Shown: positions 27,199 to 37,187, numbered from the stretch's first letter. The stretch is 64,000 nucleotides of DNA from Shewanella sp. OPT22 (GCF_004168585.1 NZ_PGVH01000056.1:252576-316575), one strand, 5' to 3'. Program-made: numbers and translations. Notes: generated by a model not told the origin, from the sequence alone.

Positions 27199-28437
27199 AT
27201 GAACATGCCAAGCCAAACTCTAACGCCTCTAGCAGAAAGCTTAAGGACAAACTTCCCAACATTAAAGGTAGAGTTTGATGGTACGCCATTATGTTATTTG
27301 GATACGGCGGCAACCAGTCAAAAGCCTCAATCGGTCATTGAAGCGATCAATTGTTTTTTTCAAACTAAAAATTCAAATGTTCATCGTGGAGCACATCAGT
27401 TGTCTTCACTGGCAACTATCGAATATGAAAGCATCAGGCAAAAAGTTGCCAAGCTGATTTCTGCAAATAAATGCCAAGAAGTGATCTTTACTCACGGTTG
27501 TACTGAATCAATCAACATAGTGGCGGCAGGACTCGATTCACAACTCTCAAACGGCGACACTATTTTAATCGACAGTGCAGCGCATCACGCCAATATTGTT
27601 CCTTGGCAACAATTAGCAAAGCGTACTGGTGCGATTATTAAACCTATCCCTTTAACAAAGAATTTTCAGTTTGATCTAAAGGCCTACCAAACTCTATTAG
27701 AATGCAAACCTAAACTGGTTGCCATTGCACATGTAACCAATGCATTAGGTACACTAAACCCAGTTAATGAAATCGTAAAGTTGGCCAAAGCTGCTGGCGC
27801 AATAACTCTCGTCGATGGCGCACAAGCCATTGCTCATCTTGACATTAACGTTCAAGAGATTGATTGTGATTTTTATACGTTCTCAGGACATAAGATGTAC
27901 GGACCAACAGGTGTCGGCATCCTTTATGGGAAATACGACGTACTCGATACATTGTCTCCCCTGCTAACGGGCGGTGAAATGATAAAATCCGTCAGCTTCG
28001 AAGAAACTACATTTGGGAAATTGCCTAACAAATTAGAAGCTGGCACCCCGCCAATTGCTGAAGTCTTTGGCCTAGGTGCAGCTGTTGATTATATTAAGTG
28101 TCACCTAACTCAAGCACACCAACAACAAGAACGTGCATTGCTGAACTATTTAGCCGATAAGTTATCCCAGCTAACTGAAATCGAAGTTTATGCTCAATCA
28201 GAGCAAAATGTAGGTGTTGTAGCATTTAATGTTAAAGGCGAGCACCATCAAGATATCGGAATGCTATTAGATCAACAAGGCATTGCGATTCGCTGCGGCC
28301 ATCACTGTGCGATGCCATTAATGGACTTAATGCACATTAAAGGTTGCTGCAGAGTTTCTATTGGTATTTATTCCACTCAAGCTGATGTTGATACTTTTAT
28401 CGATGCGCTACAGCAAACATTGGAGTTATTGGATTAA
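27199..28437 (+). CDS. csdA: Cysteine desulfurase CsdA (SufS class)
   Basis: A 412-residue PLP enzyme that takes sulfur from cysteine and passes it to CsdE/SufE. The PLP lysine is in FYTFSGHKMYGPTGVGILYG. The active-site cysteine is in RCGHHCAMPLM, the short RxGHHCA loop of the SufS/CsdA class. CYLDTAATSQKP marks the N-terminus. ATG 27199 and ATG 27205 are both in frame. The next gene, csdE, begins at the last base of this stop codon, so they form an operon. Confidence 0.93.
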   Translation: MNMPSQTLTPLAESLRTNFPTLKVEFDGTPLCYLDTAATSQKPQSVIEAINCFFQTKNSNVHRGAHQLSSLATIEYESIRQKVAKLISANKCQEVIFTHGCTESINIVAAGLDSQLSNGDTILIDSAAHHANIVPWQQLAKRTGAIIKPIPLTKNFQFDLKAYQTLLECKPKLVAIAHVTNALGTLNPVNEIVKLAKAAGAITLVDGAQAIAHLDINVQEIDCDFYTFSGHKMYGPTGVGILYGKYDVLDTLSPLLTGGEMIKSVSFEETTFGKLPNKLEAGTPPIAEVFGLGAAVDYIKCHLTQAHQQQERALLNYLADKLSQLTEIEVYAQSEQNVGVVAFNVKGEHHQDIGMLLDQQGIAIRCGHHCAMPLMDLMHIKGCCRVSIGIYSTQADVDTFIDALQQTLELLD

Positions 28438-28865
28438 TGCCTCATCCACTCCCTGACACTCAAGATTTTCATTATACAATCCCTGAGTTAAGCGAAATTA
28501 CAAAGACCTTTTTGGCTGCCAAAAACTGGCAAGAAAAGTATCGACAATTGATGCTTCTTGGTAAACGTGCCCCAAAATTAAAGCCTGAATTTAAGGTTGA
28601 AACTGCAAAAATAGATGGATGTGAAAGTGATGCTTGGCTTTATCATAAAGTGATAGAAGGTAATCATTACTTCATCGCAGACAGTGATGCAAGAATCGTT
28701 AAAGGTTTGATTGTGATATTACTTGCTGTTTTTCACAATCAAAATACAAAGCCAAATCTTGATATCCAGCAATTATTTACTGAACTAGGTTTGTACACCC
28801 AATTAAGTCCATCACGGACTAATGGGGTAGCCGCAATGGCTGAAGCGATAGAACTGAGCTTTTAG
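28437..28865 (+). CDS. csdE: Sulfur acceptor CsdE (SufE family)
   Basis: A 142-residue SufE-like protein. The acceptor cysteine is in the conserved loop IDGCESDAWL (residue 62). YRQLMLLGKRAPKL and VKGLIVILLAVFHNQ are further family matches. It receives persulfide from CsdA. The start overlaps the csdA stop by one base, giving tight coupling. A weak hairpin (ACCAG/CTGGT at 28871-28885, then a T-rich tract) may end the operon. Confidence 0.93.
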   Translation: MPHPLPDTQDFHYTIPELSEITKTFLAAKNWQEKYRQLMLLGKRAPKLKPEFKVETAKIDGCESDAWLYHKVIEGNHYFIADSDARIVKGLIVILLAVFHNQNTKPNLDIQQLFTELGLYTQLSPSRTNGVAAMAEAIELSF

Positions 28866-29177
28866 AACTGACCAGAAATGCTGGTATTTTGATATTTTCT
28901 TTCTATAACGATTGCTCTACTGACTTTTAATAATTCGCTTTGTTAGAAACGACTCTTAATTTCTCAAATGGCTCTAATTTGTAATTCAGTGTTGGAGCTA
29001 AACATCAGGTAGATAAGTTTAGATATCATTTATAAACATTGGAAAACACATATAATATTTTCCTTTATCAAATGTAATAATCATCTCAACCTCCTCGAAA
29101 ACTTAAGCTGCATTTCGATGTGAAATTTCTATTTTGGAGTAAAATATAAACATCGACTTAATGTCTTGAGGACTACA
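28866..29177. other. Intergenic stretch between csdE and the amidohydrolase
   Basis: About 310 AT-rich bases. Apart from the weak hairpin near 28871-28885 I see no gene, repeat or recognisable regulatory site. Confidence 0.5.
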
Positions 29178-30929
29178 ATGTTAACTCAACGCCCCACTGA
29201 ATTACTCCTCATTGTTTTAATCATTCTAATGTGCCCACTTGCTGAAGCATCTCAGAATCCCATCACCATATACCAAGCCAAGAAAATATACACAATGAAC
29301 CCGATGCTGCCAAACGTGTCAGCTGTGGCCGTTCAAAATGGGAAAGTTATTTCAGTTGGAACGCTTAAATCTTTTAAGTTGTGGTTAAAAAACAAACCCT
29401 ATACTGTCGATGATCGTTTTAAAAATAAAATTATCACTCCTGGCTTTGTTGAACCTCACGCTCACCCTCTATTGGCAGGAATTGTCTATCGTCTGCCCTC
29501 ATTGAGTTATTACTCAATACCTAGACCATATGGTAAAAGTTATGTTCCTGTAAAAACTAAACAGCAGGCAATAGCTAGACTAAAGCAATATATAAGCGCA
29601 TTAAAAAAACCAACACAACCTCTAATCGTTACTGGCTACGATATACTCGCCATGGACAATGGAAAATTTACCTTAGATAAACATACACTTGATAAAATAT
29701 CGACAACTCATCCAATCATCATTTCAGATTCATCGATTCATAACTTATTTTTAAATTCCGCAGCACTAAAATTACACCCTTTGACACCGCAAGAGTTGCT
29801 TGTTCAAGGCGTTAATCGTGAGAAGAGTGGAGAACTAACAGGAGTATTTGAAGGCGCTACCGCTTCAATAATGATGTCGAAAAAGTTATTTTCTCATCTA
29901 ACTACTCCCACACAAAATGCTAAGACCTTAAAGTACATTACAGATCTTAGCCGCAAGTTTGGCATTACCACAACAAGTGAACTGGCCATGGGCGTCTTAG
30001 ATTGGAAAACCGAACTGAATGCAAACACCCGCTTTTTCAATGCAAAGACGACACCTATGCGATGTGTTGTTGTTTCATTTTCAAGTTCACTTGTCAAAAC
30101 CTACGGTAAAGATGCCGTTAATAAACTCGAAAGTTTAGAAGACCAAAGCACCAATAAATTAATATTTAATGGGGTTAAGTTTTTTTCTGACGATGCTTTT
30201 CTCAGCTTGAATATGAAAATGAAACCACCAGGATACTTTGATGGTCATCACGGCTTATATTTAACGCCACCAAAGTTTCTATACCAATTAATGTTGCCTT
30301 GGTGGAATGCAAACCAGCAAATCCATGTACATTCGAATGGCGACGCAGGTAATCAGGTTACGCTTAATGCACTCGCAAAATTACAATTAGAGAAACCTCG
30401 ATTTGACCACAGGTTTACCTTTGAGCACTTAGGGATAGTGACACCCTATATGATTAAAAAAATGTCTAAATTAGGCGCATTAGCCAGTGTTAACCCCTAT
30501 TACTTGTATTACCGTTCAGATATGAATGAAGCCTACATCGGTGCAGACAGAGCGGATACGACGATACCATTAAAAACACTTTTAGATAATGATGTAACGG
30601 TTTCATTGCATGCTGATATGCCTGTTGCTCCACCTGCTCCACTTGAAAAAGTTTGGATAGCCGTTAATCGAATTGGAATGTCTGGTAAGGTAAAAGCGCC
30701 ATCTGAACGTATTTCTGTGTATCAAGCCATGAAGATGATTACCATAGATGCCGCATACACTTTAGGCATTGACGATAAAGTTGGCAGCATTGAAACCGGT
30801 AAGTTTGCCGACTTTACCGTTCTAGATGACGATCCCTTTACCGTTGATAAGGCTAAAATTAAAGATATTCATGTATGGGGAACCGTATTCGACGGAAAGG
30901 TTTACCCGAGCAGCCAAATCAAGCCATAA
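29178..30929 (+). CDS. Exported amidohydrolase (YtcJ-like)
   Basis: A 583-residue metal-dependent amidohydrolase with a signal peptide (MLTQRPTELLLIVLIILMCP). The N-terminal TPGFVEPHAHPLLAG contains the HxH metal pair. IHVHSNGDAGNQVTLNAL and FTFEHLGIV hold later metal-binding histidines, and SLHADMPVAPPAPLE follows. The C-terminal IDAAYTLGIDDKVGSIETGKFADFTVLDDDP is the usual amidohydrolase_3 ending. ATG 29178 has GAGG 6 bases upstream, which favours it over a TTG at 29166. Export to the periplasm is notable; substrate unknown. Confidence 0.88.
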   Translation: MLTQRPTELLLIVLIILMCPLAEASQNPITIYQAKKIYTMNPMLPNVSAVAVQNGKVISVGTLKSFKLWLKNKPYTVDDRFKNKIITPGFVEPHAHPLLAGIVYRLPSLSYYSIPRPYGKSYVPVKTKQQAIARLKQYISALKKPTQPLIVTGYDILAMDNGKFTLDKHTLDKISTTHPIIISDSSIHNLFLNSAALKLHPLTPQELLVQGVNREKSGELTGVFEGATASIMMSKKLFSHLTTPTQNAKTLKYITDLSRKFGITTTSELAMGVLDWKTELNANTRFFNAKTTPMRCVVVSFSSSLVKTYGKDAVNKLESLEDQSTNKLIFNGVKFFSDDAFLSLNMKMKPPGYFDGHHGLYLTPPKFLYQLMLPWWNANQQIHVHSNGDAGNQVTLNALAKLQLEKPRFDHRFTFEHLGIVTPYMIKKMSKLGALASVNPYYLYYRSDMNEAYIGADRADTTIPLKTLLDNDVTVSLHADMPVAPPAPLEKVWIAVNRIGMSGKVKAPSERISVYQAMKMITIDAAYTLGIDDKVGSIETGKFADFTVLDDDPFTVDKAKIKDIHVWGTVFDGKVYPSSQIKP

Positions 30930-31023
30930 CCTAGGGTACTTTTGTTTGTAATCATGACTAGGGTGCGTGCACTCTAGTGAACATCAAAGGATGCATGCCA
31001 AGTACTTTTTATTCGTATTTTGA

Positions 31024-31050
31024 GGAAAAAACTGAGAATAAGTATCTCAG
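31024..31050 (-). terminator. Terminator of the cupin gene
   Basis: Minus-strand CTGAGA and TCTCAG around a seven-base loop, followed by six T, just downstream of the cupin stop. Confidence 0.8.
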
Positions 31051-31059
31051 AGAGTATTC

Positions 31060-31377
31060 CTAGGTAGAATAAAAAACAGCTAACCAAATTGTTTCAGCGT
31101 CGTCTTGTGTCCAAGCCACTCGATGCTTTAGATGAGCAGGAATGTTGTAATAATCACCGTTTTTTAAATGAATAACTTGTCCATCTTCAAGTTCTAGCTT
31201 AGCTTCACCTTTAAGAATAATGACCCATTCATTTTGATCTTGGTCATACCAAAAATCTTTAGGGCTTTTGTGCCCTTTTGAAATGATTCGCTCTATCTTT
31301 ACCTGGTCATGTTCTGCAATGGTTTCAAAAAACTCTTCAGAAAGCTCATTAGGTATACCTTTAAATATATTAGTCAT
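31060..31377 (-). CDS. Small cupin-domain protein
   Basis: A 105-residue single-domain cupin. The second cupin motif is visible in GDYYNIPAHLKHRV, and DQDQNEWVIILKGEAKLEL forms the preceding strands. Cupins of this size bind a metal and small ligands or act as isomerases or sensors. No function can be given. It is flanked by its own terminator and by the mdh terminator, so it is probably expressed alone. Confidence 0.8.
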   Translation of the reverse strand: MTNIFKGIPNELSEEFFETIAEHDQVKIERIISKGHKSPKDFWYDQDQNEWVIILKGEAKLELEDGQVIHLKNGDYYNIPAHLKHRVAWTQDDAETIWLAVFYST

Positions 31378-31401
31378 TAATACTCATTACACTCCACGCA
31401 C

Positions 31402-31428
31402 AAAAAAGCGGAGCATTCGCTCCGCTTT
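31402..31428 (-). terminator. Terminator of mdh
   Basis: Minus strand: AAAGCGGAGC, loop GAAT, GCTCCGCTTT then further T. It lies between mdh and the cupin gene. Confidence 0.93.
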
Positions 31429-31452
31429 CAATTTTAGGATATTCGCTGAAGT

Positions 31453-32388
31453 TTACTTAACGAATTCAACACCAATTTTGATGTCGCCTTTAAGTGTGTC
31501 CAGCATTGCATCACGTGCATTTGATTCAAATTCGCTAACATCACCATAAGGAAGCACTTTTTCAACACCGTTTTTACCCAGAACTACAGGTTGTGCGAAA
31601 AATTCAGCGTGTTCACTACCACCGTCAACATAAGCACATTCAACAACATTTGCTTCGCCTTGAAGGCCACGAACTAAAGATAAGCCAAAACGACAAGCCG
31701 CTTGCCCCATTGAAAGTGTAGCGCTACCGCCACCAGCTTTAGCTTCTACTACTTCAGTACCCGCATTCTGAATACGGTGAGTAAGTGCAGCAACTTCTTC
31801 ATCAGTAAAGCTTACACCTTCCACTTGAGAAAGTAGAGGAAGAATCGTTACACCACTGTGACCACCAATAACGTTGATGTTCACATCAGCAGGGCTCAAG
31901 CCTTTCGCTTCAGCGATAAAAGTTTCAGAGCGAATAACATCAAGTGTAGTAACACCGAACAGACGGTTCTTGTCGTATACGCCAGCAGCTTTTAATACTT
32001 CAGCAGCAATCGCAACAGTAGTGTTAACAGGGTTAGTAATGATACCAACCAATGCTTTTGGACATACAGCTGCAACTTTTTCAATCAAGTTACGAACGAT
32101 ACCAGCATTGATGTTAAATAGATCTGAGCGATCCATACCTGGCTTACGAGCAACACCAGCAGAAATAAGTACTACGTCTGCGCCTTCTAAAGCCGCAGAT
32201 GGGTCTTCACCAGCAAACCCTTTAACTTCAACATCTGTTGGGATATGGCTTAGGTCAACGGCAACACCAGGTGTAACAGGAGCGATATCATATAATGATA
32301 ATTTTGCACCCGCAGGTAATTGAGTTTTTAGTAATAGGGCAAGTGCCTGGCCGATACCACCAGCAGCACCAAGTACAGCAACTTTCAT
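31453..32388 (-). CDS. mdh: Malate dehydrogenase
   Basis: A 311-residue NAD-dependent enzyme of the TCA cycle. [18 protein letters not shown] is the Rossmann start; [16 protein letters not shown] and [13 protein letters not shown] follow; the active-site loop is [13 protein letters not shown] with the catalytic histidine. Length equals the E. coli enzyme. It is divergent from argR across about 340 bases, as in many gammaproteobacteria. Strong codon bias indicates high expression. Confidence 0.98.
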   Translation of the reverse strand: MKVAVLGAAGGIGQALALLLKTQLPAGAKLSLYDIAPVTPGVAVDLSHIPTDVEVKGFAGEDPSAALEGADVVLISAGVARKPGMDRSDLFNINAGIVRNLIEKVAAVCPKALVGIITNPVNTTVAIAAEVLKAAGVYDKNRLFGVTTLDVIRSETFIAEAKGLSPADVNINVIGGHSGVTILPLLSQVEGVSFTDEEVAALTHRIQNAGTEVVEAKAGGGSATLSMGQAACRFGLSLVRGLQGEANVVECAYVDGGSEHAEFFAQPVVLGKNGVEKVLPYGDVSEFESNARDAMLDTLKGDIKIGVEFVK

Positions 32389-32550
32389 AGTTCTCTCCGT
32401 TGATTTATCGGTATTCTGTGACGTAGATCATAATTATGGCGCAACCTTACTGGAATGCGAGCAAAATATCAATCTCACAGCCTCTATACATTGCACTGAA
32501 AAAACTGAAAAATAGTAGCAGCGTAAACCTTAGTTTCCTCTAAAATGACA

Positions 32551-32568
32551 TATGAATAATTATGCACT
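32551..32568. promoter_or_regulatory. Candidate ArgR box between mdh and argR
   Basis: The 18 bases TATGAATAATTATGCACT match the ARG box wnTGAATwwwwATTCAnw at all but one informative position (G for T). It lies 163 bases ahead of argR. A second palindrome (TGCAT/ATGCA at 32593-32606) has a spacer of five rather than four, so I do not count it. A single box suggests autoregulation of argR. Confidence 0.55.
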
Positions 32569-32730
32569 GCAGGTCATTTTATTTGACAAAAATGCATCAG
32601 TTATGCAAAGATCTTTAAGTTTTTTGAATATAAAGATTGAAAATTTATTCAAGTATAAATGAAGTAACAGTTTAGATATTTCAAGAAACTGTCGCAGATT
32701 GTTTAAGTTAAAAATCACTGAAAAATTATT

Positions 32731-33198
32731 ATGACAAACAAGAACCAAGAAGAGCTCGTAAAAGTCTTTAAGGCTATTCTGAAAGAAGAACGATTTGGCT
32801 CCCAAAGTGAAATCGTTACCGCTCTACAATCCGAGGGGTTTAGTAACATTAACCAATCTAAAGTATCCCGTATGCTGAGCAAGTTTGGGGCAGTTCGTAC
32901 CCGAAATGCAAAGCAAGAAATGGTTTACTGTTTACCAGCTGAATTAGGGGTCCCAACAGCCGGTAGTCCACTAAAAAATCTAGTGTTAGATGTTGATCAC
33001 AACTGTTCGATGATTGTTGTTCGTACCAGTCCTGGTGCTGCTCAACTTATCGCCAGATTGTTAGACTCAATAGGAAAGCCTGAAGGAATTTTAGGCACCA
33101 TTGCGGGTGATGATACGATTTTCATCACTCCGTCAAACATTAGTAACATTGATAGAACATTAGAAACGATAAAATCACTATTCAATTACACTGAATAG
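32731..33198 (+). CDS. argR: Arginine repressor ArgR
   Basis: A 155-residue regulator. The N-terminal winged helix-turn-helix has [16 protein letters not shown] and [18 protein letters not shown]. The C-terminal oligomerisation and arginine-binding domain has [13 protein letters not shown], ending in the conserved [11 protein letters not shown]. ArgR represses arginine synthesis and activates its breakdown. The divergent placement beside mdh is the usual one. Confidence 0.97.
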   Translation: MTNKNQEELVKVFKAILKEERFGSQSEIVTALQSEGFSNINQSKVSRMLSKFGAVRTRNAKQEMVYCLPAELGVPTAGSPLKNLVLDVDHNCSMIVVRTSPGAAQLIARLLDSIGKPEGILGTIAGDDTIFITPSNISNIDRTLETIKSLFNYTE

Positions 33199-33217
33199 TT
33201 AATTGTAATCTAAATGT

Positions 33218-33250
33218 AAAAAAGAGTACGTATGGGGCGTACTCTTTTAT
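33218..33250. terminator. Bidirectional terminator between argR and the peroxidase
   Basis: AAAAGAGTACG (33220-33230) pairs with CGTACTCTTTT (33238-33248), with A and T runs on both flanks. Confidence 0.92.
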
Positions 33251-33274
33251 TTTATAGAGAATTGTGCTAGTGAA

Positions 33275-34207
33275 TTATACTTTTTCTAGTAAAAAATCTA
33301 GCGACGGGGCAAAAAATGAAGAACCCGTTAAGGCTTGAGTATACTCCATCAGCTTATCTGTATGTCCATGTCCGTCACCTTTAATCATACTTGTTAACAT
33401 ATCTTCAAAATGTGCAGGGGTTCTACAGACAGAAATAAACATTAAGCCTTGCTGCCTCAAAGATCCAAATGGCATGCTTTGCCTTAGAATCTCCTTAGAC
33501 TTGCCGTTTTCATCTTTTAAATTCACACGTTTAACATGGCTGGTTAACGGTTTATCTTCAGCAGCATACTCAATATCGTCTTGTTTGGTTCGAGCAATAA
33601 TGTCTTCTTGTTCTTTTTGTGGAAGTCGATGCCAGTGATTCAGCTTATGTTCGTATTTTTGTACGTGAACGTAACTCCCGCCTTGAAACTCCTCATCCTC
33701 TTCTTCTATCAAAGCAACTTGTTGGCGTTGTCGACCTTTCGGATTCTCTGTGCCATCAACAAACCCCGTTAGATCACGGCTGTCCATGTATCTGAATCCA
33801 CGTTCTTCATCAACCAGCTCGACAAGCCCTTCCAGCATCTGATGGATTTCATTAGCAACTAAGTGAAGTACATCATAACGATCACAACGAATATGAAAGA
33901 AGAGGTCAAACTCAATAGCTGGAGCAACCAAGTCATTGTATTGGAGAGATGGAAATGGTCTTAGTAGTTGCGGTCTAGAATCTGGATATAAACTGTCCCA
34001 GTAATTCGCACCTACGGCCACAAAACCATTAAAAGCAGTGTCTGCGTGCTGGTCGGTCTGCTCAAAAATATATTGTGCGACTGACGCTAAACAAGGGCGT
34101 AATAGAGGCTCAACATGATCACGAGCGTTATACATCAAATAAATACTGTGTAGATTCCCTTCAGCGCAAATCCCGAGTTGTTCCCTTGGCATTGATTCTA
34201 TATCCAT
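33275..34207 (-). CDS. Dyp-type heme peroxidase (YfeX-like)
   Basis: A 310-residue dye-decolorizing peroxidase. The family motif GxxDG is seen in TGFVDGTENPKG (catalytic aspartate). The proximal heme-ligand histidine is in SHVKRVNL and the conserved arginine in ILRQSMPFG. There is no signal peptide, so it is cytoplasmic, similar to YfeX. The physiological substrate in such bacteria is uncertain. It starts at ATG 34207 with GGAGAAAAAC ahead. Confidence 0.93.
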   Translation of the reverse strand: MDIESMPREQLGICAEGNLHSIYLMYNARDHVEPLLRPCLASVAQYIFEQTDQHADTAFNGFVAVGANYWDSLYPDSRPQLLRPFPSLQYNDLVAPAIEFDLFFHIRCDRYDVLHLVANEIHQMLEGLVELVDEERGFRYMDSRDLTGFVDGTENPKGRQRQQVALIEEEDEEFQGGSYVHVQKYEHKLNHWHRLPQKEQEDIIARTKQDDIEYAAEDKPLTSHVKRVNLKDENGKSKEILRQSMPFGSLRQQGLMFISVCRTPAHFEDMLTSMIKGDGHGHTDKLMEYTQALTGSSFFAPSLDFLLEKV

Positions 34208-34615
34208 GTTTTTCTCCTGAGAGTAATTTCATACTAAACAATTATATGGATAAATTCACGACGATTTTAGCTTAATACGTCTAAAAAACCACTGGAGATT
34301 TCTCTCAAGCTCAATCAAGATGAAATAAGGCATTAGAAGTACGACTAAAACAAATTTAGACAAATTACATGGTAAGTATGTAGTAATAAAATTTAGTCTT
34401 ATTTAAACCATTATTACTTTTTAATCGCTTTTACGTAGCTTCTGATGAAGTGTATTTTTTACGACCCAAAACAAGACTTTCTAAGCGAGATAGGAATATA
34501 CAATTTAAAGTGATATAGCCATATGAAATAACTACATATCTTGAAACAGATTGTCATTGTTAATCATCGATTTTTGATATAGCTTAAAAAAGCATCAATT
34601 CATATAGGAAACATC
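34208..34615. other. Intergenic stretch before the M13 peptidase gene
   Basis: About 400 AT-rich bases between divergent genes. No gene, terminator or recognisable operator seen; it presumably holds both promoters. Confidence 0.5.
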
Positions 34616-36694
34616 ATGAAACGAATCATTCTCGGTAGCTTAGCTGCTTCTGTTGTATTCGCATTAACCGCATGTGGAAGTGATAGATATGCTCCAACGC
34701 CCCCTCCTCCACCCAATCATAACGAGCAAGGCGCCAATTCCTTAAAATCAGGAATTGATTTTGCTAACTTCGACAAATCTGTCCGTCCGCAAGATAACTT
34801 TTATCGTTATGTAAATGGTACTTGGTTGAAGAATGCTAAGATCCCAGGTGATAGAACCAGTGCTGGTGCCTTCTATGATTTACGTGAGAAGTCCCAAGAA
34901 GATGTGAAAAACATCATCGAACAGCTTGCTGATAAGCCAAATTTAAAAGCTGGGACTGATGAACAGAAGGTGGCTGACCTTTATCGTTCATTCATGGATG
35001 TTTCTAAATTAGATCAACTCGGCGTTACTCCAATTCAACAACAATTCTCTGATATCAAAAAACTCAGAAATAAATCACAACTTGCTGGATATTTTGCGAA
35101 AAGCCAGAAGTTAGGCAGTGGAACACCCATGGCTTTCTATGTCGATATCGATGCCAAGGATTCGACCCGTTATGCGCCGCACATATGGCAGTATGGCTTA
35201 AGCCTGCCGGACAAAGACTACTACTTTAATAAAGAAGAACGTTTTGTAAAAATTCGTAAGGCATTCGTAGCGCACATAGCCAAGATGTTTAAACTTGCTG
35301 GTTTACCTAACGCTAAGCAAGCGGCTCAAACTGTTATGAAATTAGAAACCGATATTGCCAAGCAACACTGGGATGTTGTTGATAGCCGTGACAGCACCAA
35401 AACTTACAATTTGTATCAAATAAAAGATCTTAAAAAATTAGCTCCGCAAATCGACTGGGCTGTGTACTTAAAGGATCTTGGCGTCAAAAATCAAAAAACC
35501 ATCATCATCAATCAACCGAGCTTCATAACCGGGCTTGGTAAAGTGTTAGCTCAACATTCGATGTCAGATTGGCGTACATACATGACTTGGCAAACTCTAA
35601 CCAGTGCTGCGAGCAATCTCTCACAACCTCTGGATAAAGAAAACTTCGAATTTTTTGCTAAGACGCTTAATGGTCAGCAACAACAGCAACCTCGTTGGAA
35701 AAGAGGTGTGAGTACAGTAAATGGTGTACTTGGTGAGGTAGTAGGCAAAGTTTATGTTAAACGTCACTTTACTCCTGCAGCTAAAGAGCGGATGGAACAC
35801 CTTGTTGAGAACTTACGTGCCGCTTACAGCGACAGCATTGATGGTTTACCTTGGATGAGCGAACAAACCAAAGTCGCCGCTCAAGAGAAACTCAGCAAGT
35901 TTGTTCCTAAAATTGGTTACCCTGATAAATGGGAAAATTACGGTAAACTCACAATTAAAAATGGCGACTTAATTGGCAATATCGAACGTGCAGCCGAATT
36001 TCAGTTTAATAAAGACTTAGCCAAACTTGGCTCACCGATAGATAAATCCGAGTGGCAAATGACACCACAAACGGTGAATGCTTATTACAACCCAACCATG
36101 AATGAAATTGTTTTCCCTGCTGCCATTTTACAGCCTCCTTTCTTTAATATGGCGGCGGACGATGCAGTCAACTATGGTGGTATTGGTGCTGTTATAGGTC
36201 ATGAGATGGGCCATGGTTTTGATGACCAAGGCGCTAAATTTGACGGTGAGGGTAACCTAAGAGATTGGTGGACACCTAACGACCTTGTGAAGTTTAATGA
36301 GCGTACGGCTCAGTTAGTAAAACAATATAATGGCTATTACGTTTTCAAGGATTTGCCGATTAATGGTCAACTGACTTTAGGCGAAAACATTGGTGACTTA
36401 TCAGGCTTAACTATTGCCTATAAAGCTTATCAAAAATCCTTGGATGGCAAGCCTGCACCTGTGATTGATGGTCTCACCGGAGATCAACGCTTCTTTATCG
36501 GCTTTACCCAAATTTGGCGAGGTAAAAAAACGGAAGCAGCTGCACGCAATCAAGTAGCCACTGATCCCCACTCTCCTGCAGAGTTTAGGGCTGTAGGCTC
36601 ACTTTCAAATATGCCAGCATTTTACAAAACCTACGGTGTTAAGCCAGGTGATAAGATGTATATCGCACCAGATAAGCAGGTAAAAATCTGGTAA
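34616..36694 (+). CDS. pepO: M13-family metallopeptidase lipoprotein (PepO-like)
   Basis: A 692-residue zinc peptidase of the neprilysin family. It has a lipoprotein signal with lipobox LTAC (cysteine 20) and a Pro-rich linker. The zinc site is VIGHEMGHGFDDQG (HExxH) with the third ligand in GENIGDLSGL. NAYYNPTMNEIVFPAAILQPPF lies just upstream, as expected. These enzymes cut short peptides; in this position it would act in the periplasm or on the outer membrane. It has its own terminator. Confidence 0.95.
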   Translation: MKRIILGSLAASVVFALTACGSDRYAPTPPPPPNHNEQGANSLKSGIDFANFDKSVRPQDNFYRYVNGTWLKNAKIPGDRTSAGAFYDLREKSQEDVKNIIEQLADKPNLKAGTDEQKVADLYRSFMDVSKLDQLGVTPIQQQFSDIKKLRNKSQLAGYFAKSQKLGSGTPMAFYVDIDAKDSTRYAPHIWQYGLSLPDKDYYFNKEERFVKIRKAFVAHIAKMFKLAGLPNAKQAAQTVMKLETDIAKQHWDVVDSRDSTKTYNLYQIKDLKKLAPQIDWAVYLKDLGVKNQKTIIINQPSFITGLGKVLAQHSMSDWRTYMTWQTLTSAASNLSQPLDKENFEFFAKTLNGQQQQQPRWKRGVSTVNGVLGEVVGKVYVKRHFTPAAKERMEHLVENLRAAYSDSIDGLPWMSEQTKVAAQEKLSKFVPKIGYPDKWENYGKLTIKNGDLIGNIERAAEFQFNKDLAKLGSPIDKSEWQMTPQTVNAYYNPTMNEIVFPAAILQPPFFNMAADDAVNYGGIGAVIGHEMGHGFDDQGAKFDGEGNLRDWWTPNDLVKFNERTAQLVKQYNGYYVFKDLPINGQLTLGENIGDLSGLTIAYKAYQKSLDGKPAPVIDGLTGDQRFFIGFTQIWRGKKTEAAARNQVATDPHSPAEFRAVGSLSNMPAFYKTYGVKPGDKMYIAPDKQVKIW

Positions 36695-36718
36695 ATACGC
36701 TTAATTGATTCAAAATCT

Positions 36719-36750
36719 AAAAAGCCGCTGCCATTTCGTAGCGGCTTTTT
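36719..36750 (+). terminator. Terminator of the M13 peptidase gene
   Basis: AAAAAGCCGCT (36719-36729) and AGCGGCTTTTT (36740-36750), 25 bases after the stop. Confidence 0.93.
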
Positions 36751-36788
36751 CTATACTTGTCGAAAATCAAATTCTGATAACCCATAAC

Positions 36789-37187
36789 ATGAACGACATT
36801 ATTGATCAGCTGCAAGACGCCAGCATCGAAACTGCATTTCCGCTAGAACTGCCAACCTTTGAACAATTAGTTGAGGTTGAAGAACAAATTTTAATTCCGC
36901 TTCCTGGTGCACTAAAGGAATATCTTTTAGAAGCCAGCGATGTCATTTTCGGTAACGTTGAGCCTGTCACCGCCGCAGATCCAAGCTCACATACCTTTTT
37001 ACCTGAAGTTACCAGCTATGCTTGGTCAATTGGTTTACCCAGAGATCAAATTGCCATCTGCCAAGTTGGCGATAATTTCCATTGCATTGATCAACAAGGT
37101 GAAGTTCGTTATTGGCAAAATGGACGCTTTACAGACCATTGGGAACACTTTTGGTTGTGGGCAGAAGAAGTGTGGTTGGCTAAGTAG
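36789..37187 (+). CDS. SMI1/KNR4-family protein
   Basis: A 132-residue protein with the SMI1/KNR4 (SUKH) pattern: LPTFEQLVEVEEQILIPLPGALKEYLLEAS at the start, then LPRDQIAICQVGDNFHCID and WEHFWLWAEEVWLA at the end. In bacteria such proteins are often immunity proteins of toxin systems, but stand-alone housekeeping copies exist and no toxin gene is adjacent. ATG 36789 is chosen; a TTG frame starting at 36705 would read through the upstream terminator. The final codons overlap the next terminator. Confidence 0.82.
   Translation: MNDIIDQLQDASIETAFPLELPTFEQLVEVEEQILIPLPGALKEYLLEASDVIFGNVEPVTAADPSSHTFLPEVTSYAWSIGLPRDQIAICQVGDNFHCIDQQGEVRYWQNGRFTDHWEHFWLWAEEVWLAK

Noticed and set aside
30957-30978. 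Terminator after the amidohydrolase gene
   Set aside because: Good inverted repeat (ACTAGGGTGC with GCACTCTAGT) but a two-base loop and no T-run; may be chance.
31874-32323. 149-codon plus-strand frame inside mdh
   Set aside because: Runs opposite a strongly biased housekeeping gene; typical codon shadow.
32593-32606. Second ARG box near argR
   Set aside because: The palindrome has a five-base centre instead of four and lacks the AT core.
36789-37187. Immunity gene of a toxin system
   Set aside because: SMI1/KNR4 proteins often are, but no toxin, Rhs or polymorphic-toxin gene lies nearby.
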